DNA of 64,000 nucleotides from Pigmentiphaga aceris (GTDB lineage Bacteria; Pseudomonadota; Gammaproteobacteria; Burkholderiales; Burkholderiaceae_B). This document shows positions 54,324-62,460 of the stretch, piece by piece (position 1 is the stretch's first letter; each line of letters starts with the position of its first letter). Below the pieces are notes generated by a model. That model was not told the DNA's origin and did not search any database. It saw only the letters and a list, made by a program, of their open reading frames with translations. The translations under genes were made by a program, and so were the position numbers. Where the stretch lies: the NCBI RefSeq assembly GCF_008119665.1, contig NZ_CP043046.1, positions 5,890,001-5,954,000 of the forward strand. The letters are read 5' to 3'.

Positions 54324-54376
54324 AGCAAGGGTTCAGCGAAATTGTTGCAATGCAGCAGACGAACGGTAGATGTTTT

Positions 54377-54400
54377 GTCTGCCTGCGAGAACAGGCAGAC
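54377..54400. repeat. 9-bp inverted repeat between the CopG-type and VOC genes
   Basis: GTCTGCCTG-CGAGAA-CAGGCAGAC forms a perfect 9-bp stem with a 6-base loop. There is no T-run on either side, so it is not a standard terminator; it may be an operator in this divergent intergenic region. Confidence 0.65.
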
Positions 54401-54524
54401 GACAAGCCGGAAAACAAGCGCAGATTGCGTGCCAGACAAATCCGGCTTGCCAGCGCAAGACGCGCTGAATAAGCTGCCAAAGGCTGCCAGAAGCCCACCC
54501 CGCACGCTGCCCCCAGGAGAACGT

Positions 54525-54944
54525 ATGTCTACCAACATCTTCGTCAACCTGCCCGTCAAAGACCTGCCCCGTTCCGTCGCCTTCTTCACCGCGCTTGGCT
54601 ACACCTTCAACCCGCAATTCACCGACGCCAACGCCACCTGCATGATCATCGACGAGCACATCTACGTGATGCTGCTGGTCGAACCCTTCTTCAAGACCTT
54701 CACGCCCAAGCCGATCAGCGACGCGCACCAAAGCACCGAGGTGCTGGTCTGCCTGTCATGCGACAGCCGCGACGCGGTCGACGCACTGGTGGCAAAGGCG
54801 GTGGCAGCGGGCGGCAAGACGCCGAATCCGCCCAAGGACTACGGCTTCATGTATGGCCACGGCTACGAAGACCTGGACGGCCACCTGTGGGAACTGATGT
54901 ACATGGACGTAAGCGCCATGCCGAAACCGGAAGAGATGCCGTAA
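54525..54944 (+). CDS. VOC-superfamily (glyoxalase-like) protein
   Basis: A 139-residue protein of the vicinal oxygen chelate fold: MSTNIFVNLPVKDLPRSVAFFTALGYTFNPQFTDANATCMII, the second module VDALVAKAVAAGGKTPNPPKDYGFMYGHGYEDLDGHLWELMYM with metal-binding His and Glu (DGHLWE). This matches the lactoylglutathione-lyase-like group of unknown substrate. CAGGAGAA lies 6 bases before the ATG. It stands alone. Confidence 0.87.
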   Translation: MSTNIFVNLPVKDLPRSVAFFTALGYTFNPQFTDANATCMIIDEHIYVMLLVEPFFKTFTPKPISDAHQSTEVLVCLSCDSRDAVDALVAKAVAAGGKTPNPPKDYGFMYGHGYEDLDGHLWELMYMDVSAMPKPEEMP

Positions 54945-54998
54945 CGCATACTGGCCTGCTGCGACGCGTCCGCGACAGGCTGGTAACGCCATGCCAGC

Positions 54999-55922
54999 CT
55001 AGCGCCACGCCATTTCGCGCAACAGCTCGCCCAGCGCGGCTTTCACCAGCTTCACGGCGGGATCACGCAAGCTGTCCACGCGCCATCCCAACTCGATCGA
55101 ATAACGCGGCACATCCAACGGGCACGGCAACAGCCGCAGCGAGGTGTGCGCGGCCAGCACACGCGCCGCGTGCAGCGGAATCGTGGCCACTGCGCTGCTG
55201 CCGGGCAGCAGGAAAGGCACGGCGCTGAAATGGGTGGACGACGCCAGCACCCGCCGCTGCAGGCCCTTCGCGGCCAGCATCTCATCGACCATGCCGACAA
55301 AACCGCCCGACGAGATCAGTACATGACCCCGTTGCAGGTAATCGTCCACTGAGAGCGCAGTCTGGCCGTCGCCCAGGCTTTCCGCCTCGACCAGACACGC
55401 GTAAGTCCCCTCACCGAAGGTTTCGCGGCGGAGCGCACGCGACGACAAGCCTCCTGATGTCAGCCCCAGGTCGAAAGCCCGCGCCATCAACATGTCGGCC
55501 ACCACGCTGCTGTAGGTCTGGCGAAACACCAGACGCAGACCCGGTGCCAGTCGGGCGACGGCATCGATCAGGCGCGCGCCGACGGCAAGCTCGAAGTCGT
55601 CCGACAGGCCGATGGCAACCGACCGCCCCGCGTAGCTGGCCGCCTGCGTCGATGCCATCGCCAGACTTTGGCGGCATTTATCCAGCGCCTCGCCAATCAA
55701 GGGCATCAGCTCATTGGCCCGCAGCGTGGGCGACAGGCCCCGCCCAGTGCGGACGAACAAGGGATCGCCATACATCATGCGCAGCCGTCCCAAAGCGGCA
55801 CTGACGGCCGACTGCGTCAGCCCGCAGCGAACTGCCGCGCGACTTGCCCCACCTTCCTGATACAGCGCTTCGAAGATTTTCAGCAGGTTGAGATCTGCTT
55901 CTTCGATATTGACAGTATTCAT
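54999..55922 (-). CDS. LysR-type transcriptional regulator
   Basis: A 307-residue LTTR. The winged helix is DLNLLKIFEALYQEGGASRAAVRCGLTQSAVSAALGRLRMMYGDPLFVRTGRGLSPT; the effector domain follows with FRQTYSSVVADMLMARAFDLGL and a RAALGE-type end. The NodD/DgdR-like N-terminus places it in the group with a DLNLLKIFEAL start. It is divergent from the nitrilase gene with 83 bases between and so probably controls it. Confidence 0.9.
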   Translation of the reverse strand: MNTVNIEEADLNLLKIFEALYQEGGASRAAVRCGLTQSAVSAALGRLRMMYGDPLFVRTGRGLSPTLRANELMPLIGEALDKCRQSLAMASTQAASYAGRSVAIGLSDDFELAVGARLIDAVARLAPGLRLVFRQTYSSVVADMLMARAFDLGLTSGGLSSRALRRETFGEGTYACLVEAESLGDGQTALSVDDYLQRGHVLISSGGFVGMVDEMLAAKGLQRRVLASSTHFSAVPFLLPGSSAVATIPLHAARVLAAHTSLRLLPCPLDVPRYSIELGWRVDSLRDPAVKLVKAALGELLREMAWR

Positions 55923-56005
55923 ATCACTTACTCATGGCACACGATTGATTGATTCTAGTCGGCTCACCAGAATGCCTGGGTCCTCAACCCTGCCGAGTCA
56001 TCCAC

Positions 56006-56929
56006 ATGCCCAAGTCCATCGTCGCCGCCCTGCAGATCGGTTCTTCCCCCAGCGGAAAAGCCGACACACTGCAGCACATCCTGTCGTTCGAATCGCAGAT
56101 CATCGCGGCCGGCGCGTCGGTAGTGGTCATGCCCGAAGCCGTGTTGGGCGGCTACCCGAAAGGCGAAATCTTCGGCACTCGCCTGGGCTACCGCCTGCCC
56201 GAAGGCCGGGAAGCCTTCGCCGACTATTTCAATAACGCCATTGATGTGCCCGGCCCGGAAACCGAGGCCTTGGCAGGTCTGTCGGCCCGCACCGGGGCCA
56301 GCCTGGTGGTGGGCGTGATCGAACGCAGCGGCAACACGCTGTATTGCACGGCCCTGATGTTCGACCCCACCCACGGCCTGGTCGCCAAGCACCGCAAGCT
56401 GATGCCCACCGGCACCGAGCGACTGATCTGGGGCCAGGGCGACGGATCGACACTGCCCACCGTCGACACCGCCGCCGGCCGCATCGGCGCGGTCATCTGC
56501 TGGGAAAACCACATGCCCTTGCTGCGCACCGCCATGTACGCCAAAGGCGTTGAAATCTGGTGCGCGCCGACCGTGGACGAACGCGAGATCTGGCAATGCT
56601 CGATGCGCCACATCGCCCACGAAGGACGCTGCTTCGTGATCAGCGCATGCCAGGTACAGCCCTCGCCCGCCGAGCTTGGCATCGACGTCCCCGGCTGGGA
56701 TGCACAACGCCCGCTGATCCGGGGCGGCTCGGTCATCGTCGGCCCGATGGGCGACATCCTGGCCGGTCCGCTGGTGCAGGAAACCGGGTTGATCACCGCC
56801 ACCATCGACACCGACGACCTGGTGCGCGCCCGCTACGACTTCGACGTGGTCGGCCATTACGCGCGCCCGGATATCTTCCGTCTGAGCGTCGACGAACGGG
56901 CCAAGCGTTCGGTAGACTTCCTGGCTTGA
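56006..56929 (+). CDS. Nitrilase
   Basis: A 307-residue carbon-nitrogen hydrolase converting a nitrile to the carboxylic acid plus ammonia. The catalytic triad is Glu44 ([12 protein letters not shown]), Lys131 ([22 protein letters not shown]) and Cys165 ([12 protein letters not shown]); the KHRK...[11 protein letters not shown] and [10 protein letters not shown] blocks are those of true nitrilases, not amidases. Start ATG at 56006 matches the family N-terminus. A glutamine-amidotransferase-like gene follows after 27 bases and a LysR gene is divergent upstream. Confidence 0.92.
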   Translation: MPKSIVAALQIGSSPSGKADTLQHILSFESQIIAAGASVVVMPEAVLGGYPKGEIFGTRLGYRLPEGREAFADYFNNAIDVPGPETEALAGLSARTGASLVVGVIERSGNTLYCTALMFDPTHGLVAKHRKLMPTGTERLIWGQGDGSTLPTVDTAAGRIGAVICWENHMPLLRTAMYAKGVEIWCAPTVDEREIWQCSMRHIAHEGRCFVISACQVQPSPAELGIDVPGWDAQRPLIRGGSVIVGPMGDILAGPLVQETGLITATIDTDDLVRARYDFDVVGHYARPDIFRLSVDERAKRSVDFLA

Positions 56930-56956
56930 TCCCGTCCTTTTGTCCCGTCGAGCGTC

Positions 56957-57688
56957 ATGACCTCCAACCCCCAAAAACCCTGGCTCATCGTGCAGATGGG
57001 CAACCCGCCCGACGATCTGCGCGCGCACATCGGTGAACAGTCCGACTGGTTCCGCGCGGCACTCGGCGAACACGGCGCAAACGCGCTGGTCGTGCGCCCC
57101 TTCGCGGGCGAAGCGCTGCCCGCGCCGGACAGCGTCAGCGGTGCCGTCATCACAGGCTCGTGGTCGATGGTGACGGACAAGGAAGACTGGAGCGAGCGCA
57201 CCGCCGACTGGGTGCGCCTGGCGATCGATGCGGGCACACCGCTGTTCGGCGTCTGCTACGGACACCAGCTGATGTCACACGCGCTGGGCGGCGAAGTGGC
57301 GTACCACCCCAAAGGCCGCGAGATCGGCGTCAAGCCCATTACGCTGACCCCGGATGCTGCCAACGACGTGATCCTGGGCGATTTCCCTGCTGCCTTCGCC
57401 GTGAACCTGACACACGAACAAAGCGTGGTGCGCCTGCCGCCCGGCACCACGGTGCTGGCCGGGACAGAACATGACCCGTTCCAGATTCTGCGCTACGGGC
57501 CGCGTGCGATGTCGGTGCAGTTCCACCCCGAGTTCACGCCGAACATCATGACCCACTGCGTGACGCGGCGTACCGAAGTGTTGAGCGGAGAAGGTTTTGA
57601 TGTCCCGTCGCTGCTGGCCGGCGTACAGGCAACGCCTCATGCGTTGAGGTTGCTGCGGCAGTTCATGGCAGAGACGGCAGCGAGGTGA
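56957..57688 (+). CDS. Class I glutamine amidotransferase-like protein
   Basis: A 243-residue stand-alone class I GATase domain: Cys100 in FGVCYGHQLMSHALGG, His190 and Glu192 in SVQFHPEFT form the catalytic triad. It resembles GuaA-type glutaminase domains of unknown acceptor (GMP synthase-like proteins) and is not fused to a synthetase. It is 27 bases downstream of the nitrilase, an arrangement suggesting co-transcription; it may handle ammonia or a gamma-glutamyl compound in the same pathway, which is inference. Confidence 0.85.
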   Translation: MTSNPQKPWLIVQMGNPPDDLRAHIGEQSDWFRAALGEHGANALVVRPFAGEALPAPDSVSGAVITGSWSMVTDKEDWSERTADWVRLAIDAGTPLFGVCYGHQLMSHALGGEVAYHPKGREIGVKPITLTPDAANDVILGDFPAAFAVNLTHEQSVVRLPPGTTVLAGTEHDPFQILRYGPRAMSVQFHPEFTPNIMTHCVTRRTEVLSGEGFDVPSLLAGVQATPHALRLLRQFMAETAAR

Positions 57689-57737
57689 AGGTGTGTTGAG
57701 CTGATCGGTCCGTTACGGATCTGATCGGCTCAATCGA

Positions 57738-57797
57738 TTGGCACACGCGCGCATGAAAGTCCTATAATAAGACTTAAAAATCCTTTTTTAAGACTTA
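57738..57797 (+). promoter_or_regulatory. Promoter and candidate operator of the second MNT-HEPN pair
   Basis: TTGGCA at 57738-57743 and a perfect TATAAT at 57763-57768, spacing 19. TAAGACTTA occurs at 57768-57776 and again at 57789-57797, the second copy ending in the A of the start codon; AAGTC at 57757 and GACTT at 57771 add an inverted pair around the -10. A self-repressing operator overlapping the promoter is a reasonable inference. Confidence 0.65.
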
Positions 57798-58375
57798 TGA
57801 GCGCTGTCGATTTCATGTTTGCACCACCGGTGCAACGCATCCTTGGTGCGACCTTGCTGAATCCCGAGCGCTCATACCGTGTGAAGGATCTCATTGCACT
57901 GTCCGGTGGAGGGGTCGGCAACACGCGACGTCATCTGGCAAAGCTCATCTCGGCCGGTATCCTGGAAGAAGACCCGAGACGCGGACATGAACGCAGCATT
58001 CGTATTAATGCTGCGCACTTTCTGTACAAAGACCTGCAGAGCATCGCGCGCAAGACGTTCGGGCTGGTGGAACCAGTCCGCGACGCGTTGACACCGTTCG
58101 CCAAACAGATTCAACAGGCATTCATCTTCGGCTCTGTGGTCAGCGGGCAAGATACTGCCGACAGCGATATCGACCTGATTGTGGTGGGCCACCCCGATTT
58201 GATTCTCGCCGTGGGCGAATCGCTGCTTCAAGCCGAAACGGTGCTTGGCCGCAGGATTCATTTGTCCTTGTACGACGAGCAGGAATGGGCGCACCTGCGG
58301 CAAACTGATCCGGTCGTGTCACAAATCCTTGAGGGCGCGACCTTGACGGTGCTCTCTGATGGCAAGACCGACTGA
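57797..58375 (+). CDS. Winged-helix MNT-type nucleotidyltransferase (second copy type)
   Basis: A 192-residue protein with the same layout as the one near 46.4-47.0 kb: winged helix (PVQRILGATLLNPERSYRVKDLIALSGGGVGNTRRHLAKLISAGILEEDPRRGHERSIRIN) and minimal nucleotidyltransferase with G112-S113-x10-D124-I-D126 (FGSVVSGQDTADSDIDL). Sequence identity between the two is low, so they are family members rather than recent duplicates. No ribosome site; the mRNA leader predicted from the TATAAT box is only about 20 bases. Its end overlaps the HEPN gene by 17 bases. Confidence 0.8.
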   Translation: MSAVDFMFAPPVQRILGATLLNPERSYRVKDLIALSGGGVGNTRRHLAKLISAGILEEDPRRGHERSIRINAAHFLYKDLQSIARKTFGLVEPVRDALTPFAKQIQQAFIFGSVVSGQDTADSDIDLIVVGHPDLILAVGESLLQAETVLGRRIHLSLYDEQEWAHLRQTDPVVSQILEGATLTVLSDGKTD

Positions 58376-58802
58376 ATACGAAAATCTGATTCGCACGGGT
58401 GCTTTTGCAGCCGTGCAACCTACAGCCGGTGCAGTGGCAGGCTTTCTGGCACATGCAGAAGACTATCTCGCGGTGGCCAACACCATCGACTCCAGCCGCT
58501 CAATGCAAGTCTTTACCTTGGCTTATGAAGGCACATATCAAGTGGTCCAAGCGGTCTTGGAACATTACGAAGTGCGCACCAAAGATGCTGGGCGTAACGC
58601 CGCCATTCTCCGTGTCTGCGCAGATTTGAAGCTTTCGTCTCAAGAAACTCAAAAGCTTGCTGCCGCACACGCGCGACGCAATGGCACGGCATATCAATCA
58701 CCATTTCCGCCCATCTCCAAAGCCGAAGCGGCGCTGCTTGTCTTCATTTTGAGAAAGCTGATTCCGTCGGCCCGTGCCCTCACAGGCCAAACATCAGCCT
58801 GA
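58359..58802 (+). CDS. HEPN-like partner protein of the second MNT gene
   Basis: A 147-residue helical protein: YENLIRTGAFAAVQPTAGAVAGFLAHAEDYLAVANTIDSSRSMQVFTLAYEGTYQVVQAVLEHYEVRTKDAGRNAAILRVCADL, followed by HARRNGTAYQSP. As in the first pair the HEPN catalytic place reads R107-N-G-T-A-Y112 in place of R-x4-H. Co-translated with the nucleotidyltransferase. A toxin-like or substrate-binding role is inferred from the pairing. Confidence 0.7.
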   Translation: MARPTEYENLIRTGAFAAVQPTAGAVAGFLAHAEDYLAVANTIDSSRSMQVFTLAYEGTYQVVQAVLEHYEVRTKDAGRNAAILRVCADLKLSSQETQKLAAAHARRNGTAYQSPFPPISKAEAALLVFILRKLIPSARALTGQTSA

Positions 58803-58861
58803 GCGACCAAACTACGGAAAGAAGCTCAACCGGCACTCGCCGTCAAAGCCTGTTTTCTCAC

Positions 58862-59758
58862 TCAGCCCGCAGTCCGCTTCCCCAAACTCCACAAGATCGT
58901 CTGCCGTGCATGCGCAACGCGCGTTTTGCGCAGAGCACCTGCTGACCAGATCAGGTGATAACTCAAGCTGGTTCGTGCGACTGGTGGCGTGATTTCCATC
59001 AGCTCGCCACGGGCAATGGCTCCCGCGCACAGGTACTGCGGCAACGCGGTCCAGCCGAAGCCGGTGGTCAGCAGACTGCGCAAGGTGCGCAGATCCTGAC
59101 CGATCAGCGCCGGGCTTGCCGGCCCGCGCCGTAGCTGGTTTTTGTCCAGCCATTGATCGATCAGCGGCAGTTCAAGGTTGTAGGCAAGCAGCGGTTCCGC
59201 GGCAAGCGCATCAGCCAAGTCTGGCGCGGCCTGCAACCTGGCCGCGACGGCTGGCGCTGCCACCACCAGCACTTCTTCGGCGCGGATCAGATCGCTGCGC
59301 AGGCGTTTGTCCGTGCTGGCATACGCCGAAATCCCCAGGTCGCAATGGCCCTCGATCAGCATGTGTGTGGTCATGTCCGCGCCACCGGTCTGCAAGCGCA
59401 CGTTGATGCCTGCTTCCAGCAGCGGGACCAGTTCGGCGGCCACCACTTCGGCCAGGAAGTCGGCGTGACCGATGATCTGAATCGACCCCGCCATTTCCTC
59501 GGACCGGATGCGCGCCGAGGCCAACGCCGCTTCTGCTGCGTCCAGCTTGTCGCCGATGTCGGCTGCTAGTTCATCTGCTGCCGCCGTTGGCACCACGCCG
59601 GTTGACTCGCGCAGGAACAGCGATCGGCCAATGGCTTCTTCCAGCCCGGCAATGTGTTGCGACACCGCAGGCTGGGTCAGGTGCAAGGCGCGGGCAGCCG
59701 CACTGAGCGAGCGCTGGCGATAGACCTCGATGAATGTTCTAAGGCGGCCGAGTGACAT
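58862..59758 (-). CDS. LysR-type transcriptional regulator
   Basis: A 298-residue LTTR: RLRTFIEVYRQRSLSAAARALHLTQPAVSQHIAGLEEAIGRSLFLREST is the DNA-binding part; the ligand domain has IQIIGHADFLAEVVAAELVPLLEAGINVRLQTGG and LLTTGFGWTALPQYLCAG. Divergent from the aldehyde dehydrogenase gene with about 180 bases between, so it likely regulates that gene. Confidence 0.9.
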   Translation of the reverse strand: MSLGRLRTFIEVYRQRSLSAAARALHLTQPAVSQHIAGLEEAIGRSLFLRESTGVVPTAAADELAADIGDKLDAAEAALASARIRSEEMAGSIQIIGHADFLAEVVAAELVPLLEAGINVRLQTGGADMTTHMLIEGHCDLGISAYASTDKRLRSDLIRAEEVLVVAAPAVAARLQAAPDLADALAAEPLLAYNLELPLIDQWLDKNQLRRGPASPALIGQDLRTLRSLLTTGFGWTALPQYLCAGAIARGELMEITPPVARTSLSYHLIWSAGALRKTRVAHARQTILWSLGKRTAG

Positions 59759-59767
59759 CAGGGCATC

Positions 59768-59781
59768 ATAAATTAATTTAT
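59768..59781. promoter_or_regulatory. Perfect 14-base AT palindrome upstream of the LysR gene
   Basis: ATAAATTAATTTAT is fully self-complementary and lies 9 bases upstream of the LysR ATG, in the region shared with the divergent aldehyde dehydrogenase gene. It may be the LysR binding site or simply an AT-rich promoter element. Confidence 0.5.
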
Positions 59782-59939
59782 ACCCCCATGCCGATCTCTT
59801 GATTGGCGCGATATGGCGGCAAATCCCAGAATCGAATTTCTCCAGACAGCTTCATCGAACGCAGCAATCTTGATCCGCTGACGATGCGCGATTCGATTGA
59901 TCCGGCTGTCTCTGCAAGCCATTCATCACAGGATTTGCC

Positions 59940-61355
59940 ATGAACGCCGCCAATATCTCGGAAGACCTTCGCGCCATCGTGACGGCGATGAAGCGTGCTC
60001 ACCTCAGCAACGGCCCTGCCAACGCCGCCCTGCGCATTGATCGCCTGGAACGCGCCGCAAAGCTGTTGGTGGGAAATCATCAAGACATCGCGAAGGCCAT
60101 TTCCGCAGACTTCGGCAACCGCAGCGAATTCCAATCCCTGACGGCCGACCTGATGACGCCGGTGCATTCGCTTCGCCACGCCGCCGAGCATCTGGAACAG
60201 TGGATGCAGCCGGAAATCGTGCAGGCCCCCGCCCCCGGCATGAATGCGTGGATTCAGCAGCAAGCGCTGGGTGTGGTCGGCATCATCAGCCCGTGGAATT
60301 TCCCGATCAATCTGGCATTCGGCCCGCTGGCGGGTGTGTTTGCTGCAGGCAATACCGCGCTGCTGAAACCGTCGGAACTCACCCCGCGCACCTCGGACTT
60401 GCTGGCCGAACTGGTGGGCCGCTATTTCGACCCGATGGAATTCGGTGTGGTGCTGGGCGATGCATCGATCGGCGTTGCGTTCAGCGGCCTGCCCTTCGAT
60501 CACCTGGTGTTCACCGGCAGCACCACGGTGGGCCGCCATGTGATGCGCGCGGCCGCAGAAAACCTGGTGCCTGTCACGCTGGAGCTAGGCGGCAAGTCGC
60601 CGGTTGCTATCGATGACGATGCCGACATTCGTGTGGCGGTCGAACGGGTGTTGACCGTCAAGACCTTCAACGCTGGCCAGATCTGCCTGTCGCCCGATTA
60701 CGTGCTGATGCCGACGGACAAGCAAAACGCATTCGTCTCCGAGGCCCAGCAGTTCGTGGCCAAGATATTCCCCACGATGCTGGCCAACCCCGACTACACC
60801 AGCATCGTCAGCGACAAGCATTTCCATCGCTTGGTCCAACTGATTGAAGACGCCCGGAACAAGGGTGCGCATGTGGTCAGCCTGGCCCCTGCTGGCGAAC
60901 CCGCCTTCGATGCGGCCACCCGCAAGATGGCACCGCATCTGCTGCTGAACGCAGACGACAGCATGCTGGTCATGCAGGAAGAAATCTTCGGCCCGCTGCT
61001 GCCCATCAAGGGCTACGCGAACCGCGCCGAGATAGTCGACTACATCAACGCGCATCCCCGTCCGTTGGCCGCCTATTATTTCGGCGACGACGCCACCCGC
61101 CAACAGGACTTCGCCGCACAGACCACCTCGGGCGCGCTGGTGTTCAACGACATCATGAGCCACGCCGTCATCGAAGGCCTGCCCTTTGGGGGCGTGGGCG
61201 CTTCGGGCATGGGGGCCTATCACGGCGTGCACGGCTTCCGTCGTTTCACGCATGCGAAGGCAGTCGTGCAGCAGGAAGCAAGCGGTGCCAGCGGCCTGCG
61301 ACTGCGCGCGCCCTACGCAGAGAAGACAGCTGCCATCAAGGCGTCGTTGGGCTGA
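59940..61355 (+). CDS. Coniferyl-aldehyde-dehydrogenase-type NAD(P) aldehyde dehydrogenase
   Basis: A 471-residue aldehyde dehydrogenase: PWNFPINLAFGPLAGVFAAGNTALLKPSE, FTGSTTVGRHVM (cofactor), Glu215 in LELGGKSPVAI and catalytic Cys249 in AGQICLSPDYVLMP. The C-LSPDYVL segment and QQEASGASGLRLRAPY end are those of CalB, which oxidises coniferyl aldehyde to ferulate in lignin-monomer degradation. Other hydrophobic aldehydes are possible. Regulated probably by the divergent LysR. Confidence 0.87.
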   Translation: MNAANISEDLRAIVTAMKRAHLSNGPANAALRIDRLERAAKLLVGNHQDIAKAISADFGNRSEFQSLTADLMTPVHSLRHAAEHLEQWMQPEIVQAPAPGMNAWIQQQALGVVGIISPWNFPINLAFGPLAGVFAAGNTALLKPSELTPRTSDLLAELVGRYFDPMEFGVVLGDASIGVAFSGLPFDHLVFTGSTTVGRHVMRAAAENLVPVTLELGGKSPVAIDDDADIRVAVERVLTVKTFNAGQICLSPDYVLMPTDKQNAFVSEAQQFVAKIFPTMLANPDYTSIVSDKHFHRLVQLIEDARNKGAHVVSLAPAGEPAFDAATRKMAPHLLLNADDSMLVMQEEIFGPLLPIKGYANRAEIVDYINAHPRPLAAYYFGDDATRQQDFAAQTTSGALVFNDIMSHAVIEGLPFGGVGASGMGAYHGVHGFRRFTHAKAVVQQEASGASGLRLRAPYAEKTAAIKASLG

Positions 61356-61503
61356 TGCAGACTGGCACGAAAGACGCGGTGACGCATGGCGATAAACGTG
61401 ACTGACCACACTTTCGAACAACACGACTGACAACGACTTTTCCAAACGCCGACATCCACACCAGAACGCGGGTCGGTAAGCAACTCAAATCAATAAGAAA
61501 GGA

Positions 61504-62199
61504 ATGAACATGAAAGTTCTGATGGTGCTCACCTCGCACGACCAACTTGGCAACACCGGCCTGAAGACCGGCTTCTGGCTGGAAGAATTCGCCGCCCCCT
61601 ACTTCGTCTTCAAAGACGCTGGCGCAGAAATCGTGCTGGCCTCGCCGGCAGGCGGCCAACCGCCGCTGGACCCGAAAAGCGACCTGCCCGAATTCCAGAC
61701 CGGATACACCCAGCGCTTCAAGGAAGACCCCGCCGCCCAAGCCGCGCTGGCCAATACGGTGCTGCTGTCATCGGTACGCGAAGCCGACTTCGACACCGTG
61801 TTCTATCCCGGCGGCCACGGCCCCCTGTGGGACCTGGCGGAATCCACGCTGTCGATCCAGCTGATCGAAGCTTTCGACCGCGCCGGCAAGCCCTTCGGAC
61901 TGGTGTGCCATGCCCCCGGCGCACTGCGCCACGTGAAGGCCGCCAACGGCGACCCGATCGTAAAAGGTCGCCGCGTAACAGGCTTCACCAACGGAGAAGA
62001 AGCCGCCGTGGAACTGACGGATGTGGTCCCCTTCCTGATCGAAGACGAATTCAAGGCGCAGGGCGGCCTGTACGAAAAGGGCCCGGACTGGGCACCGTAC
62101 TTGGTCGTGGATGGACGCTTTGTCACCGGCCAGAATCCGGCCAGCTCGGAAGCCGTGGCGCATGAACTGGTGTCGCAGGTTCGGGCGCGCGGCCAGTAA
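61504..62199 (+). CDS. DJ-1/PfpI-family protein (Hsp31-like)
   Basis: A 231-residue class I GATase-like protein: KTGFWLEEFAAPYFVFKDAGAEIVLASPAGGQPPLDP, FYPGGHGPLWDLAES, nucleophile Cys135 in GLVCHAPGALRHVKA, and FVTGQNPASSEAVAHEL. This is the YhbO/Hsp31/glyoxalase-III-like group acting on methylglyoxal adducts or as a chaperone. AAGAAAGGAATGAAC gives a ribosome site; the ATG at 61504 is used, with a second ATG two codons later. Confidence 0.88.
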   Translation: MNMKVLMVLTSHDQLGNTGLKTGFWLEEFAAPYFVFKDAGAEIVLASPAGGQPPLDPKSDLPEFQTGYTQRFKEDPAAQAALANTVLLSSVREADFDTVFYPGGHGPLWDLAESTLSIQLIEAFDRAGKPFGLVCHAPGALRHVKAANGDPIVKGRRVTGFTNGEEAAVELTDVVPFLIEDEFKAQGGLYEKGPDWAPYLVVDGRFVTGQNPASSEAVAHELVSQVRARGQ

Positions 62200-62223
62200 G
62201 CGCCTGGGCAGATGCGGTAGTAG

Positions 62224-62342
62224 TGAGCCGATTAACTCGTTACGGGTCAAATCGGCTCAAATCGGGTCATTAAAGCTCATTGCGGGTCAAATACGGCTCA
62301 AAATGAGCCGCAAATGCTCGGTTCGGCTCATTTTGAGCCGTA
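62224..62342. repeat. Cluster of CGGCTCA/TGAGCCG repeats with a large hairpin
   Basis: The motif CGGCTCA or its complement TGAGCCG recurs through the interval. CGGCTCAAAATGAGCCG (62294-62310) and CGGCTCATTTTGAGCCG (62324-62340) are each near-perfect hairpins and are also exact reverse complements of each other, so 19-bp arms 62292-62310 and 62324-62342 can pair around a 13-base loop. CGTTACGG-N5-ATCGGCTCAA at 62238-62260 recurs with the same spacing at 57711-57733. Confidence 0.8.
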
Positions 62343-62395
62343 ACGCATGCTCCGCAGTGCACGACGAAACCAAACACGTCAGCATCACCAGCATG

Positions 62396-62422
62396 AAAAA
62401 GGGGCGCCCTGAAGCGCCCCTT
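62396..62422 (-). terminator. Terminator of the 5-oxoprolinase/HyuB gene
   Basis: Stem AAGGGGCGC/GCGCCCCTT with a 6-base loop, followed on the minus strand by a T-run (five T in total). It lies about 40 bases past the stop of the minus-strand gene. Confidence 0.8.
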
Positions 62423-62460
62423 GTCACGTGCATCGCCTATCTATCAGCGACGTAAACCGC

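Noticed and set aside
54361-54410. Terminator at the 9-bp hairpin
   Set aside because: There is no T-run on either strand after the stem, and the flanking genes are divergent, so no transcript needs to end here.
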